From Chelatococcus caeni (lineage in GTDB: Bacteria; Pseudomonadota; Alphaproteobacteria; Rhizobiales; Beijerinckiaceae): a stretch of DNA of 64,000 nucleotides. This document shows, piece by piece, positions 24,747 through 35,889 of the stretch. The translations under genes were made by a program, and so were the position numbers. The notes under the pieces are model-generated. The model saw only the letters and a list, made by a program, of their open reading frames with translations. It was not told the origin of the DNA and did not search any database. The stretch spans positions 784,451 through 848,450 of the forward strand of contig NZ_JACIEN010000002.1 in NCBI RefSeq assembly GCF_014196925.1, read 5' to 3'. The first letter of the stretch is position 1; each line of letters begins with the position of its first letter.

Positions 24747-27137
24747 TCAGAGCTTCACCGCCCGCAGGCGGATGGCGTTGCCGATGACGCTCACGGACGA
24801 AAGCGCCATGGCCGCCGCCGCGATGATCGGCGAGAGCAGGATGCCGAGGAAGGGATAGAGGACGCCCGCGGCAACCGGCACGCCGAGGGCATTGTAGATG
24901 AAGGCGAAGAACAGGTTCTGCCGGATGTTGCCCATGGTGGCGCGCGACAGGCGCCGCGCCGCAACGATCCCGGTCAGGTCGCCCTTGAGCAGGGTCACGC
25001 CGGCGCTCTCCATGGCCACGTCGGTGCCGGTTCCCATGGCGATGCCGATGTCCGCCGTCGCAAGCGCCGGGGCGTCGTTCACGCCGTCGCCGGCCATGGC
25101 GACGGTGCGTCCGGCGCTCTTGTAGCGCTCCACCACGGCACTCTTCCCGTCCGGCAGCACCTCGGCCTCGACCTCCTCGATGCCGAGCCGGCGCGCGACG
25201 GCCCGGGCGGTCGTCCAGTTGTCACCCGTGAGCATCACCACGCGGATGCCCTCGGCGGCGAGGCCGGCGAGCGCCTGCGGCGTCGAGGCCTTGACGGGGT
25301 CGGCGATGGCGATGGCGCCGGCGATACGGCCGTCGATGCCGACGAAGATGGCCGTGGCGCCGTCCTGCCGAAGGTCGTCGGCCTGCTGCTCGAGCGGCGC
25401 GGCATCGATGCCGTGCTCGGCGAGGAAGGCCTTGTTGCCGAGCACGACATGGCGGCCGTCGGCCGTGCCGAGCACTCCCTTGCCGGTCGGCGAGTCGAAG
25501 TCGGCGACCGGAACCGTCGCGATGCCGCGTCGCTCGGCCGCCTCGACGATGGCCACGGCGAGCGGATGCTCGCTCGCGCGCTCGACGCTGGCCGACAGGC
25601 GCAAGACCTCGTCCTCGGCAAAGTCGAGTGCCGGCACGACCGCCGTGACGGCGGGCTTGCCTTCGGTCAGCGTGCCCGTCTTGTCGACCACGATCGTGTC
25701 GACCTTCTCCATGCGCTCCAGGGCCTCGGCGTTCTTGATCAGCACGCCCGCCTGGGCGCCCCGCCCGACGCCGACCATGATGGACATCGGCGTGGCGAGG
25801 CCGAGCGCGCAGGGGCAGGCGATGATCAGCACCGAAACGGCGGCGACGAGGCCGAAGGCGAGGCGGGGCTCGGGCCCCCAGACGCCCCAGGCCGCGAAGG
25901 CGAGGAGCGCCACGACGATCACGGCCGGCACGAAATAGCTCGAGACCTCGTCGGCCAGCCGCTGGATGGGCGCGCGGCTGCGCTGCGCCTCGGCCACGAG
26001 CTGGACGATCTGCGACAGCATGGTGTCGCGGCCGACCTTCTGCGCTTCGATCACGAGCGCGCCGGACCGGTTCATCGTGCCGCCGATGACCTTGGTGCCG
26101 ACCTCCTTGGTCACGGGCATCGACTCGCCGGTGACCATGGACTCGTCGACCGAGCTGCGCCCTTCGACGACGTCGCTGTCGACCGGCACCTTCTCCCCCG
26201 GGCGCACCCGGAGACGGTCGCCCACCGCGACGGCATCGAGCTGGACCTCCTCCTCGGTTCCGTCCGGTCCGATCCGGCGGGCGGTCTTCGGCGCAAGGTC
26301 GAGCAGCGCGCGGATCGCCCCGCTGGTATTCTCGCGCGCCCTGAGCTCGAGCACCTGTCCGAGGAGGACGAGGACGGTGATCACGGCGGCGGCCTCGAAA
26401 TAGACGGCGACCGACCCGTCGCCGCCGCGGAAGGCGGCGGGGAAGACGCCGGGGGCGAGTGTTGCGACCAGGCTGTAGAGCCAGGCGATGCCGGTACCCA
26501 TGGCAATGAGCGTGAACATGTTGAGGCTGCGGTTCACGAGCGAGTACCAGCCGCGCACGAAGAACGGCCAGCCCGCCCACAGCACGACCGGCGTCGCGAG
26601 GAGCAACTGGACCCAATTGGACTGCTGCTGGCCGAGATAGTGGCCGAGGCCCGTCAGGTGGCCGCCCATCTCCAGAGCCACGATCGGCAGGGACAGGGCG
26701 AGGCCGATCCAGAACCGGCGGCTCATGTCGACGAGTTCGTGGCTGTGGCCACCGTCCGCTTCGGCCACGACCGGCTCCAGGGCCATGCCGCAGATCGGGC
26801 ACGATCCCGGCCCCACCTGGCGGATCTGCGGATGCATCGGGCAGGTGTAGATCGTCTGTCCCTCGGGAACGCCCCGGGCCTTTTGCCCCGCCGGCCCGGC
26901 GTATCGCGCCGGCTCCGCGACAAACTTCGACTGGCACCCCGGCGAGCAGAAATAATAGGTGCGGCCGGCATGCTGCGCCCGGTGCGGTGTGGTGTGCGGA
27001 TCCACCATCATTCCGCAGACCGGATCCTTCACCGTCCCGGGCTCGCCCGCAGCTGCGTCATGATGATGGTGCCCCGCGTGGGCACCAGGCGCGCGATCGT
27101 CGGCGTGGCCGTCAGGGCCACCGTGCGAATGTCTCAT
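24747..27137 (-). CDS. Copper-type heavy-metal P1B ATPase with YHS and metal-binding N-terminus
   Basis: A 796-aa membrane pump. The N-terminus is His-rich (residues 1-32), then a YHS domain ([10 protein letters not shown] ... CSPGC, 37-80), then a short heavy-metal-binding domain (YTCPMHP ... CPICGM, 97-122); there is no HMA domain. The pump body has TGES, the CPC metal site ([12 protein letters not shown]), DKTGT, SEHPLA and [10 protein letters not shown]. The last helices carry YNALGVP and MALSSVSV, the pattern of Cu(I) exporters. The start MRHSHGG at 27137 is preferred to an ATG 60 bases upstream. It is divergent from the alginate-locus regulator and has no copper chaperone or CueR next to it. 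Confidence 0.93.
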   Translation of the reverse strand: MRHSHGGPDGHADDRAPGAHAGHHHHDAAAGEPGTVKDPVCGMMVDPHTTPHRAQHAGRTYYFCSPGCQSKFVAEPARYAGPAGQKARGVPEGQTIYTCPMHPQIRQVGPGSCPICGMALEPVVAEADGGHSHELVDMSRRFWIGLALSLPIVALEMGGHLTGLGHYLGQQQSNWVQLLLATPVVLWAGWPFFVRGWYSLVNRSLNMFTLIAMGTGIAWLYSLVATLAPGVFPAAFRGGDGSVAVYFEAAAVITVLVLLGQVLELRARENTSGAIRALLDLAPKTARRIGPDGTEEEVQLDAVAVGDRLRVRPGEKVPVDSDVVEGRSSVDESMVTGESMPVTKEVGTKVIGGTMNRSGALVIEAQKVGRDTMLSQIVQLVAEAQRSRAPIQRLADEVSSYFVPAVIVVALLAFAAWGVWGPEPRLAFGLVAAVSVLIIACPCALGLATPMSIMVGVGRGAQAGVLIKNAEALERMEKVDTIVVDKTGTLTEGKPAVTAVVPALDFAEDEVLRLSASVERASEHPLAVAIVEAAERRGIATVPVADFDSPTGKGVLGTADGRHVVLGNKAFLAEHGIDAAPLEQQADDLRQDGATAIFVGIDGRIAGAIAIADPVKASTPQALAGLAAEGIRVVMLTGDNWTTARAVARRLGIEEVEAEVLPDGKSAVVERYKSAGRTVAMAGDGVNDAPALATADIGIAMGTGTDVAMESAGVTLLKGDLTGIVAARRLSRATMGNIRQNLFFAFIYNALGVPVAAGVLYPFLGILLSPIIAAAAMALSSVSVIGNAIRLRAVKL

Positions 27138-27270
27138 GCCGGCCTCTGCCTTGGCGTGGAGGCCAAAGCATCGCCCCTTCCACGGTGGGAAGGTCAAGCG
27201 GCCATTTGGTGCCGGTTCACGATCGTTGCCGCCTCATTATCCCGAGACCGGTTGACGAGTGGCACAAACT

Positions 27271-27318
27271 GACATATCAGAATCATAACTGAGATTTCAG
27301 ACATGGAATTGATATGTC
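27271..27318. promoter_or_regulatory. Inverted repeat GACATATCA / TGATATGTC over the GntR start codon
   Basis: Perfect 9-bp arms at 27271-27279 and 27310-27318, with 30 AT-rich bases between them. The right arm contains the ATG (27314) of the GntR gene. This suggests an operator for autoregulation and, since the gap is divergent, perhaps also for the P-type ATPase side. It could equally be bound by the neighbouring FCD regulator as two separate half-sites. Confidence 0.5.
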
Positions 27319-28111
27319 AGAGCTTGTCGAGTTGCCGTCGCTTCCCCTGACGGAACTGCTCAGCCCCGCGGCCCTCACCGGCGGCGGCAGCGGCGGCATG
27401 GCGGGGGAGGTCTATCGGCTGCTGCGGCAGCTCATCATCGAGGTGAAGCTGCTGCCGGGGCGGGCGCTGTCCGAGAAGGAGGTCGCGGCCGCCCTCAGCG
27501 TGAGCAAGACGCCGGTGCGCGAGGCGATCATCCGCCTTGCCGAGGAGGGGCTGCTCACCGTGGTGCCGAAGGGCGGCACCTATGTCGCGCCCATCGATAT
27601 CCAGCGCTACATGGAAGCGGTCTTCGTGCGCGTTCGCCTCGAGGAGAGCGCGGCCATGGAGGCGGCCCGCCGCCACTCTTTCGAGGATCTCGGCCGCCTG
27701 GACATGTGTGTCGCGATGCAGGTCGAGGCGGCCCGCAGCGAGGATTTCGCGGCCTTCTTCCAGCTCGACGAGGACTTCCACCGGGATATCTTCGTCGCCG
27801 CGCGGCTGCCCGGCGTCTGGACGATCGTCAACCAGGCCAAGGGCGAGGTTGACCGCATGCGCCACCTGAAGCGGGTGTTCGCGGTGCGGCGCACCGAGGA
27901 CGTCATCAAGGAGCACAAGGCGATCGTCGATGCCATCCGCTCCGGCGATCCGGCGCGGGCGCGCGAGGCGCTCGTCGCCCATCTCGGTTCGCTCGAATCG
28001 AAGCTCGGCGAATTGTCCGGCAACCCCAAGCTCTGGTCCTACATCGAGAAGATCAACACGCGCTCGGGCCGCAAGCGCGCGCCACGACACGCGGCGTCCT
28101 CGACGGCCTGA
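27314..28111 (+). CDS. GntR-family regulator of the alginate-type locus (FCD domain)
   Basis: A 265-aa regulator. Winged HTH at about residues 33-95 (VYRLLRQLIIEVKLLPGRAL, SVSKTPVREAIIRLAEEGLL, PKGGTYV), then an FCD domain with FHRDIFVAARLPGVW and HKAIVDAIRSGD. The start ATG lies inside one arm of an inverted repeat. It is immediately upstream of, and on the same strand as, the ABC importer and PL15 lyase genes. It is therefore the probable repressor of that locus, perhaps responding to a 2-keto-3-deoxy sugar acid. Confidence 0.9.
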   Translation: MSELVELPSLPLTELLSPAALTGGGSGGMAGEVYRLLRQLIIEVKLLPGRALSEKEVAAALSVSKTPVREAIIRLAEEGLLTVVPKGGTYVAPIDIQRYMEAVFVRVRLEESAAMEAARRHSFEDLGRLDMCVAMQVEAARSEDFAAFFQLDEDFHRDIFVAARLPGVWTIVNQAKGEVDRMRHLKRVFAVRRTEDVIKEHKAIVDAIRSGDPARAREALVAHLGSLESKLGELSGNPKLWSYIEKINTRSGRKRAPRHAASSTA

Positions 28112-28179
28112 CCGGCCTCGAAGGCAGCCAAGACCAAGAGCAACGAAGCGGAGGGAACGACAGTGGCAGGAGCGAGCAC

Positions 28180-29262
<1,083 letters not shown>

Positions 29263-30218
29263 CGCCGGCCGGTCGTCGGCGACATCCGTTGCCGGCGCCT
29301 ATCTGAGGCGGCTCGCCGAGGACGTCGCGGCGAACTGGCAGCTCTATGTGCTGCTGGCGCCGATGCTGATCTGGTTTCTCGTCTTCCTCTACAAGCCGAT
29401 GTATGGGCTCGTCATCGCCTTCAAGGACTTCAGCGCCTTCAAGGGCATCGCCGGCAGCCCCTGGGTGGGCCTCGAGAACTTCTACACGTTGTTCGAGAAC
29501 GAGCTCTTCCGTCGCGCCTTCGCCAATACGCTGATCATCAGCTTCCTCGGTCTGATCTTCGCCTTCCCGGTGCCGATCATCCTGGCGCTGATGTTCAACG
29601 AGGTGCAGCATGCCGGCCTGAAGCGGTGGGGGCAGACCATCGTCTACCTGCCGCATTTCATCTCGGTCGTGATCGTGGCCGGCCTCGTCATCAACCTCCT
29701 GTCGCCGTCGACCGGCGTCGTCAACCTGGCGCTCGGCGCGCTCGGGATCGAGCCCATCTACTTCCTCACACAGCCGGAGTGGTTCCGTCCCGTCTTCATC
29801 GGCTCGGGCATCTGGAAGGAAGCCGGCTTCGAATCGATCGTCTATCTCGCCGCGATCGCCGGCATCAGTCCCTCGCTCTACGAATCCGCGCGCGTCGACG
29901 GCGCCTCGCGCTGGCAGATGATGTGGCGCATCACGCTGCCCTCGATCCTGCCGACGATCATCATCATGCTGATCATCCGCGTGGGGAACCTCGTCGAGGT
30001 CGGCTTCGAATACATCATCCTGCTCTACCAGCCGGCCACGTTCGAGACCGCGGACGTCGTCTCGACCTACATCTACCGCACAGGCCTGCAGGGCATGCAG
30101 TACGACGTCGCCACGGCGGCCGGCCTCTTCAACGCGGTCATCGCCTTCATCCTCGTCTTCACGGCCAACCGGCTCAGCCGGAAGGTCTCCACCGCGTCGC
30201 TGTGGTGAGGGAAAGCCG

Positions 30219-31100
30219 ATGTCCGCCTTCACGCTCCATTCGCGCGGCGACCGCTTCTTCGGCTACGCCAACGGGTTCCTGCTGGCGCTGTTCGTGCTCG
30301 GCACGCTCTACCCGTTCATCTACATCCTGGCGGCGTCCATCAGCTCCGGCGCGGCGGTGACCTCGGGGCGGGTCTTCCTGTTCCCGGTGGACCTCACCCT
30401 CGCGGCCTACGAGCGGGTGCTGTCGGACCGCATGTTCTGGGTCTCCTACGGCAACACCTTCCTCTACACCTTCGGCGGCACGGCGATGAGCCTGCTCATC
30501 ATCGTGCCCGGCGCCTATGCGCTGTCGCGGCATCAGTTGCGCGGCCGGCGCTTCTTCAACCTGATGGTGGCCTTCACCCTCTGGTTCCACGCCGGCATGA
30601 TCCCGTTCTTCCTCAACATGCGGGACCTCGGGCTGCTCGACTCGCGCCTCGGCATCATCATCGGCTTCGCCTGCAACGCCTTCAATATCATCCTGCTGCG
30701 GAACTTCTTCGAGGCGGTGCCGAAGGCCTTCGAGGAAGCCGCACGCATGGACGGCGCGAGCGACTTCCAGCTGCTGTGGAAGGTCTTCATCCCGCTGTCG
30801 AAGCCGGCCATCGCCACCGTCGCGCTGTTCTGCATCGTCACGCGCTGGAACGGCTACTTCTGGGCCATGGTTCTCCTGCGCGGGGAAGAGAAGATACCGC
30901 TGCAGCTCTATCTGAAGCGCGTCATCGTCGACCTGAGCGCCAATGACGAATTCGCAGCCTCGCTGCTGACCTCTCGCTATTCGTTCGAGACCGTCTCCGC
31001 GGCGATCATGGTCGCGTCGATCATACCGGTGCTGCTGATCTACCCCTACGTGCAGAAGTATTTCAGCAAGGGAATACTTCTGGGCGGGGTGAAGGAATAA
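30219..31100 (+). CDS. algM2: ABC permease, AlgM2/YtcP-like
   Basis: A 293-aa membrane protein of the second permease type. It has an N-terminal helix (FLLALFVLGTLYPFIYILAA) and the EAA coupling loop EEAARMDGASDFQLLWKVFI, then five further helices, ending KYFSKGILLGGVKE, the standard end of this group. Its length equals that of Sphingomonas AlgM2 as I recall it. It starts ten bases after the first permease and is followed by the receptor gene 23 bases later. Confidence 0.88.
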   Translation: MSAFTLHSRGDRFFGYANGFLLALFVLGTLYPFIYILAASISSGAAVTSGRVFLFPVDLTLAAYERVLSDRMFWVSYGNTFLYTFGGTAMSLLIIVPGAYALSRHQLRGRRFFNLMVAFTLWFHAGMIPFFLNMRDLGLLDSRLGIIIGFACNAFNIILLRNFFEAVPKAFEEAARMDGASDFQLLWKVFIPLSKPAIATVALFCIVTRWNGYFWAMVLLRGEEKIPLQLYLKRVIVDLSANDEFAASLLTSRYSFETVSAAIMVASIIPVLLIYPYVQKYFSKGILLGGVKE

Positions 31101-31123
31101 CGATACATCCCCGGGAGGAAAGC

Positions 31124-32689
31124 ATGAGGAACGGGTTGCCGCGGGCGTCCATTCTTGCTCTTTGCGCGGCGCTTGCGCTGCCGGGAGCCGGGCAGGCGCA
31201 ACAGGCCGCGAAGATCACCGACAAGCCGCTCGAATTGACGATCCACTTCCACTTTCGCGACAAATACGTCTATCGCGAAGACTGGCCCGTGGAGAAGAAG
31301 GCGGCCGAGCTCACGGGCATCAAGGTCAAGAACGTCGCTTCGCTCGCCACGACGTCGAGCCGCGATGCCTTCAACCTCCTCATGGCGTCCGGCGACCTGC
31401 CCGACATCGTCGGCGGGGATGCCGTCGGCGGTCTCAAGGACGACTTCATCCGCTTCGGCCTCGAAGGCGCCTTCGTACCGCTCGACGAGCTCATCGCCGC
31501 CCATGCGCCGAACATCAAGGCGTTCTTCGATGCCCATCCGCAGATCCGGCAGGCCATCTCGGGCCCGGACGGGAAGCTCTATTTCATCCCCTACGTGCCG
31601 GACGGGAAATTCGCGCGCGGCTGGTTCATCCGTCAGGACTGGCTCGACAAGCTCGGCCTTGAGCCGCCGCAGAATGTCGACGAGCTCTACACGGTGCTGA
31701 AGGCCTTCCGCGAGAAGGACCCGAACGGCAACGGCAAGAAGGACGAGGTGCCGTATTTCGCGCGCGAGCCTGTCGATGCCATCCGCCTCATCAACATGTG
31801 GGATGCGCGGGTCTCGGGCTCGGACCGCTACGGCGACTTCGCCGTCTACGACGGGCAGATCCGCCATCCCTGGGCCGAGGAGACCTACCGCTCCGGCATC
31901 GCCAACCTCGCCAGATGGTACAAGGAAGGCCTCATCGACCACGAGATCTTCACGCGCGGGCCACGGGCGCGCGAATACCTGCTCGGCAACGACCTCGGCG
32001 GCATGACGCACGACTGGTTCGCCTCGACGGCGAGCTATACCGACGCCCTCAAGGGCAAGATCGAAGGCTTCCTGTTCAAGCCCATCGTGCCGCCGGCGAC
32101 CGTCTCGGGCCGGCGCTTCGCGGACAATCGCCGCGCCCGCGTGCAGCCGGCCGGATGGGCGATCTCGACCACCAACGAGCACCCGGTCGAGACGATCAGG
32201 TACTTCGACTTCTGGTTCTCGCCCGAGGGGCGGCGCCTGTCGAACTTCGGGCTCGAGGGCGTGACCTACGAGATGGTCGATGGCCAGCCGACCTACAAGA
32301 AGAGCGTCCTGGAGAGCCCGACGCCGGTCAATGCGCAGCTGTGGGAGATCGGTGCGCAGGTCCCGCGCGGCTACTGGCAGACCTACGACTACGAGAAGCC
32401 GTGGACGAATGCGCTCGCCCTCGCCGGCATCGCCGAATACGAGAAGGGCGACTACCTGATCGACGACTTCCTGGGCGTGTCGCTGAACGCCGAGGAAAAG
32501 GCCCTCTACGACAAGCACTGGCCCGCGATCCTCACCTACATGACCGAGATGCAGCAGACCTGGGTCCTCGGCGCACGCGATGTCGAGAAGGACTGGGACG
32601 GCTACCAGGCGCGGCTGAAGAGCCTCGGCTACGACAAGGTCCTCGCCGTCATGCAGAACGCCTACCAGCGCCAGTATTCGCAGAAGTAA
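31124..32689 (+). CDS. ABC oligosaccharide-binding protein, AlgQ-like
   Basis: A 521-aa receptor with a signal peptide (MRNGLPRASILALCAALALP, cleavage near AQA). At residues 199-208 the sequence DPNGNGKKDE is an EF-hand-like calcium loop in the place where AlgQ1/AlgQ2 of Sphingomonas bind calcium. ADLPDI-type and WDARVSGSDRYGDF blocks agree with the large LipO/AlgQ group. There is no Cys near the signal cleavage, so it is a soluble periplasmic protein. It would bind unsaturated alginate-type oligosaccharides; AlgQ1 versus AlgQ2 cannot be told apart. Confidence 0.87.
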   Translation: MRNGLPRASILALCAALALPGAGQAQQAAKITDKPLELTIHFHFRDKYVYREDWPVEKKAAELTGIKVKNVASLATTSSRDAFNLLMASGDLPDIVGGDAVGGLKDDFIRFGLEGAFVPLDELIAAHAPNIKAFFDAHPQIRQAISGPDGKLYFIPYVPDGKFARGWFIRQDWLDKLGLEPPQNVDELYTVLKAFREKDPNGNGKKDEVPYFAREPVDAIRLINMWDARVSGSDRYGDFAVYDGQIRHPWAEETYRSGIANLARWYKEGLIDHEIFTRGPRAREYLLGNDLGGMTHDWFASTASYTDALKGKIEGFLFKPIVPPATVSGRRFADNRRARVQPAGWAISTTNEHPVETIRYFDFWFSPEGRRLSNFGLEGVTYEMVDGQPTYKKSVLESPTPVNAQLWEIGAQVPRGYWQTYDYEKPWTNALALAGIAEYEKGDYLIDDFLGVSLNAEEKALYDKHWPAILTYMTEMQQTWVLGARDVEKDWDGYQARLKSLGYDKVLAVMQNAYQRQYSQK

Positions 32690-32752
32690 CGCCGGCGGGG
32701 CGGGTGTCTGCACGGCGCCCGCCTCCCGACGCACGAAGGGTGGTCCCGTTTC

Positions 32753-35083
32753 ATGGAACAGACGACAGTGCAGCGGCCGCGTCGCGTCTTCCTCGACGAG
32801 CCCAGGGCGGGCTCGCTGACGATCTCCTACGCTCCCGACGAAGGCGCGCCGCCGACCGAAAACCCGCCCCGCTTCTCCTGGCTGCCGGCGCTCGACGATG
32901 CGGCGCGCTATGCCCTGCGGCTGTCGCGCAGCGAGGCCTTCCCGGACGATGCGACGACGGTGCACGAGGACATCGCCTGGAACTTCTTCACGCCCGACGC
33001 CGTGCTTGCGCCCGGCCGGTATTTCTGGAGCTACGCCCTCTGGGATGAGGCGGCCGGGCGCGTCGTGTCCGACTGGAGCCGGACGCGCAGCTTCGAGATC
33101 ACCGAAGGCCTGCCGCAGACGCCGCTGCCGCGGGCTGGGGATCGCTACCGGGGCGTGGACATGAGCCATCCGCGCCTGTGGCTGCGGCCCGAGGAGGTCG
33201 CCGCCTTCCGCCAGGCGCTCGCAGCCGATCCGGACCACTGCGGCTGGTCGCGGTTCCACGCCAGCTCGGTCGCTCCCTGGATGATGCGCGAGATCATCGC
33301 CGAGCCCTCGCCCTATCCCGACAACGTCAGGGTCGCGGGCCTGTGGCGGCAGATGTACATCGACTGCCAGGAGGTGATCTACGCCATCCGCCATCTCGCC
33401 ATCGCCGGGCGCGTGACCGGCGACGAGGCGCTGACCGCCCGGGCGCGCGAATGGCTTCTTGCGGTCGCCTCGTGGGATCCGGCCGGCACCACCTCGCGCG
33501 CCTACAACGACGAGGCGGCCTTCCGCGTCGTCACCGCGCTCGCCTGGGGCTACGACTGGCTGCATGACGGCCTCAGCGAAGACGAGCGCGCCGAGGTCCG
33601 GGCGGTGCTGCTCCAGCGCACGCGCGAGATCGCCGATCACGTCATGCGCCATGCGCGCATCAACGTGTTCCCCTACGACAGCCACGCCGTGCGTGCGCTG
33701 TCGGCAGCGCTCGCGGCAGCCTGCATCGCACTCCTCGACGAGGAGCCGGAGGCGCAGGTCTGGCTCGACTACACGGTCGATTTCCTCTTCACGCTCTATT
33801 CGCCGTGGGGCGGCGCCGATGGCGGTTGGGCCGAGGGGCCGCATTACTGGACGACGGGCCTTGCCTATCTCATCGACGCCGCCAACCTCATCCGCAAGTT
33901 CCTGGGGCTCGACCTCTACCGCCGCCCGTTTTTCCAGAGGACGGGGGACTTTCCGCTCTACACCAAGGCGCCTGACACGCGCCGTGCCTGCTTCGGCGAC
34001 GATTCGACCCTCGGCGACCTGCCGAGCCTCAAGGTCGGCTACAACATGCGCCAGTTCGCCGGGGTCACCGACAACGGCTATTATCAGTGGTATTTCGAGA
34101 CCGTCCGGCGCAACGCCGCCGGGACGGAGATGGAGTTCTACAATTACGGCTGGTGGGATCTCGCCTTCGACGATCTCGTCTATGCGCATGACTATCCGGC
34201 CGTCGCGGCGCGGGCGCCAGATGATCTGCCGCCCGTCAAGTGGTTCCGGGATGTCGGCTGGGTCGCCATCCAGCAGCACCTCCACGATCCCGACCGGCAC
34301 ATCCAGTTCCTGGTCAAGAGCAGCGACTACGGCTCGCTCAGCCACAGCCACGGCGACCAGAACGCCTTCCTGCTCTTCGCCTATGGCGAGGATCTCGCCA
34401 TCCAGAGCGGCTACTACGTCGCCTTCAACTCGGCCATGCACCGCGAATGGCGCCGGCAGACCCGCTCGAAGAACGCCATCCTCATCGATGGAAAGGGCCA
34501 GTACGCCGACCGGGACAAGGCGCTTGCCCGCCAAGCGCGGGGGCGCATCGTCGAGGTGCGCGAGGCGAGCGACCACGTCTTCATCCGCGCGGATGCGACC
34601 GCGGCCTATGCCGTCGCCAATCCCGCCGTCAGCGCCGCGATCCGGGACGTCTATTTCGTCCATGGCGAATATGTCGTGCTGGTCGATCGCGTCGAATGCA
34701 CGGACGCCCTGCCGATCACCTTCCTCTATCATGCCGCCGGGCCGCTGGAGGTCGGGCACAACACCTTCCGCTACACGGGGGCGAAGGCAGGTCTTTACGG
34801 CCAGTTCGTACTCGCGACGGCCGGGCCGCCGAAGCTGACGGAAGTCGTCGGCTTCCCCGGCATCGATCCGGCGGAATACGAGGGACTGCCGCTCCACCAC
34901 CACCTGCGCGCCGACGTGCCGGCGGCGAGGAAGCACACGCTCGTCACGCTCCTCGTGCCGTATCCGCGTGACGACGCGCGCAGGATCTTCTCCTTCATCG
35001 ACGACCAGGGCTTCACGTCCGACGTCTATTTCACCGACGTCGACGACCGTCGCTTCCGCATCGTCCTGCCGAAGGACTTCTGA
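32753..35083 (+). CDS. PL15 exo-oligoalginate lyase (Atu3025/A1-IV type)
   Basis: A 776-aa protein with no signal peptide. An N-terminal DUF4962-like beta domain (about residues 9-120) is followed by an alpha/alpha toroid (about 135-400) and a C-terminal heparinase II/III-like beta sandwich (VKSSDYGSLSHSHGDQNAF). His311 (NVFPYDSHAVR) and Tyr365 (AEGPHYW) fall at exactly the residue numbers I recall as catalytic in Agrobacterium Atu3025, which also has 776 residues. It releases the unsaturated monouronate DEH from alginate oligomers by beta-elimination, in the cytoplasm after import. Heparan-acting PL15 enzymes are the main alternative; the AlgQ-like receptor makes alginate more likely. Confidence 0.88.
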   Translation: MEQTTVQRPRRVFLDEPRAGSLTISYAPDEGAPPTENPPRFSWLPALDDAARYALRLSRSEAFPDDATTVHEDIAWNFFTPDAVLAPGRYFWSYALWDEAAGRVVSDWSRTRSFEITEGLPQTPLPRAGDRYRGVDMSHPRLWLRPEEVAAFRQALAADPDHCGWSRFHASSVAPWMMREIIAEPSPYPDNVRVAGLWRQMYIDCQEVIYAIRHLAIAGRVTGDEALTARAREWLLAVASWDPAGTTSRAYNDEAAFRVVTALAWGYDWLHDGLSEDERAEVRAVLLQRTREIADHVMRHARINVFPYDSHAVRALSAALAAACIALLDEEPEAQVWLDYTVDFLFTLYSPWGGADGGWAEGPHYWTTGLAYLIDAANLIRKFLGLDLYRRPFFQRTGDFPLYTKAPDTRRACFGDDSTLGDLPSLKVGYNMRQFAGVTDNGYYQWYFETVRRNAAGTEMEFYNYGWWDLAFDDLVYAHDYPAVAARAPDDLPPVKWFRDVGWVAIQQHLHDPDRHIQFLVKSSDYGSLSHSHGDQNAFLLFAYGEDLAIQSGYYVAFNSAMHREWRRQTRSKNAILIDGKGQYADRDKALARQARGRIVEVREASDHVFIRADATAAYAVANPAVSAAIRDVYFVHGEYVVLVDRVECTDALPITFLYHAAGPLEVGHNTFRYTGAKAGLYGQFVLATAGPPKLTEVVGFPGIDPAEYEGLPLHHHLRADVPAARKHTLVTLLVPYPRDDARRIFSFIDDQGFTSDVYFTDVDDRRFRIVLPKDF

Positions 35084-35122
35084 GCCCGGGACGGCTCTTC
35101 CACGCAATCAAGGACCAGAGAC

Positions 35123-35875
35123 ATGCGTCGCTTCGACAACAAGGTAGCCCTCGTCACCGGCGGCGGGCGCGACATCGGCCGCGCCTGCGCCCTGCGGCTG
35201 GCCGGGGAGGGCGCCGCCGTCGCCGTCACCTACAATGCCGCCCGCGGCGGCGCGGACGAGACGGTTTCGCTCATCGAGCGGGCGGGCGGCAGGGCCGTCG
35301 CCATTCGGGCTGATCTCACGCGCGAGGACGAGGTGGCCTCTGCGGTCGCAGCGACGGCCGCTGCCTTCGGCGACCGCATCGACGCGTTCGTTCACGTCAC
35401 GGGGGGCCTCGTGGCGCGCAGGACGCTCGGCGAGATAGACCTCGGCTTCTGGCGCGCGGTGCTCGACGTCAATCTCACCTCGCTCTTCCTGACCGCGAAG
35501 GCCGTGGTGCCGCGCATGGCCGGCGGCGGCGCCATCGTCGCCCTCGCGTCGCAGGCCGGCCGTGACGGAGGCGGGCCGGGCGCGCTGGCCTATGCGACGT
35601 CCAAGGGCGCGGTCATGACCTTCACACGCGGGCTCGCCAAGGAACTCGGGCCGCAGATCCGGGTCAATGCCGTCTGTCCGGGCATGATCGCGACCACCTT
35701 CCACGACACGTTCACGAAGCCCGAGGTGCGCGAGCGGGTGGCCGGCGCGACGCCGCTGAAGCGGGAAGGGCAGTCGGACGAGGTCGCCGCCGCCGTGGCC
35801 TTCCTGGCGTCCGACGATGCCGCCTTCGTCACGGGCGCCTGCGTCGATGTCAACGGCGGCACGTTCTTCTCCTGA
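35123..35875 (+). CDS. Short-chain dehydrogenase/reductase, probable DEH reductase
   Basis: A 250-aa classical SDR. Cofactor motif TGGGRDIG at about residues 13-20, the catalytic Ser in [10 protein letters not shown], and Y-x3-K in [10 protein letters not shown]; the usual NNAG motif reads VTGG. It ends with the standard DVNGG. It starts 40 bases after the PL15 lyase. In Agrobacterium and Sphingomonas A1 an SDR beside the oligoalginate lyase reduces DEH to 2-keto-3-deoxygluconate, and the same role is inferred here. SDR substrate specificity cannot be read directly. Confidence 0.82.
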   Translation: MRRFDNKVALVTGGGRDIGRACALRLAGEGAAVAVTYNAARGGADETVSLIERAGGRAVAIRADLTREDEVASAVAATAAAFGDRIDAFVHVTGGLVARRTLGEIDLGFWRAVLDVNLTSLFLTAKAVVPRMAGGGAIVALASQAGRDGGGPGALAYATSKGAVMTFTRGLAKELGPQIRVNAVCPGMIATTFHDTFTKPEVRERVAGATPLKREGQSDEVAAAVAFLASDDAAFVTGACVDVNGGTFFS

Positions 35876-35889
35876 GCGGAGCGTCCATC

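Noticed and set aside
24729..27272. Plus-strand open frame of 847 codons
   Set aside because: Antisense to the P-type ATPase; Asp/Gly/His-rich low-complexity shadow.
32690..32730. Possible terminator after the AlgQ-like gene
   Set aside because: GGCGGG and CCCGCC can pair, but the loop is long and there is no T-run; the downstream lyase gene is on the same strand and close.
31046..35107. Minus-strand open frame of 1,353 codons
   Set aside because: Antisense to the AlgQ-like and PL15 genes, whose plus-strand products are clear; composition is Arg/Gly/Ala-rich with no recognisable domain.
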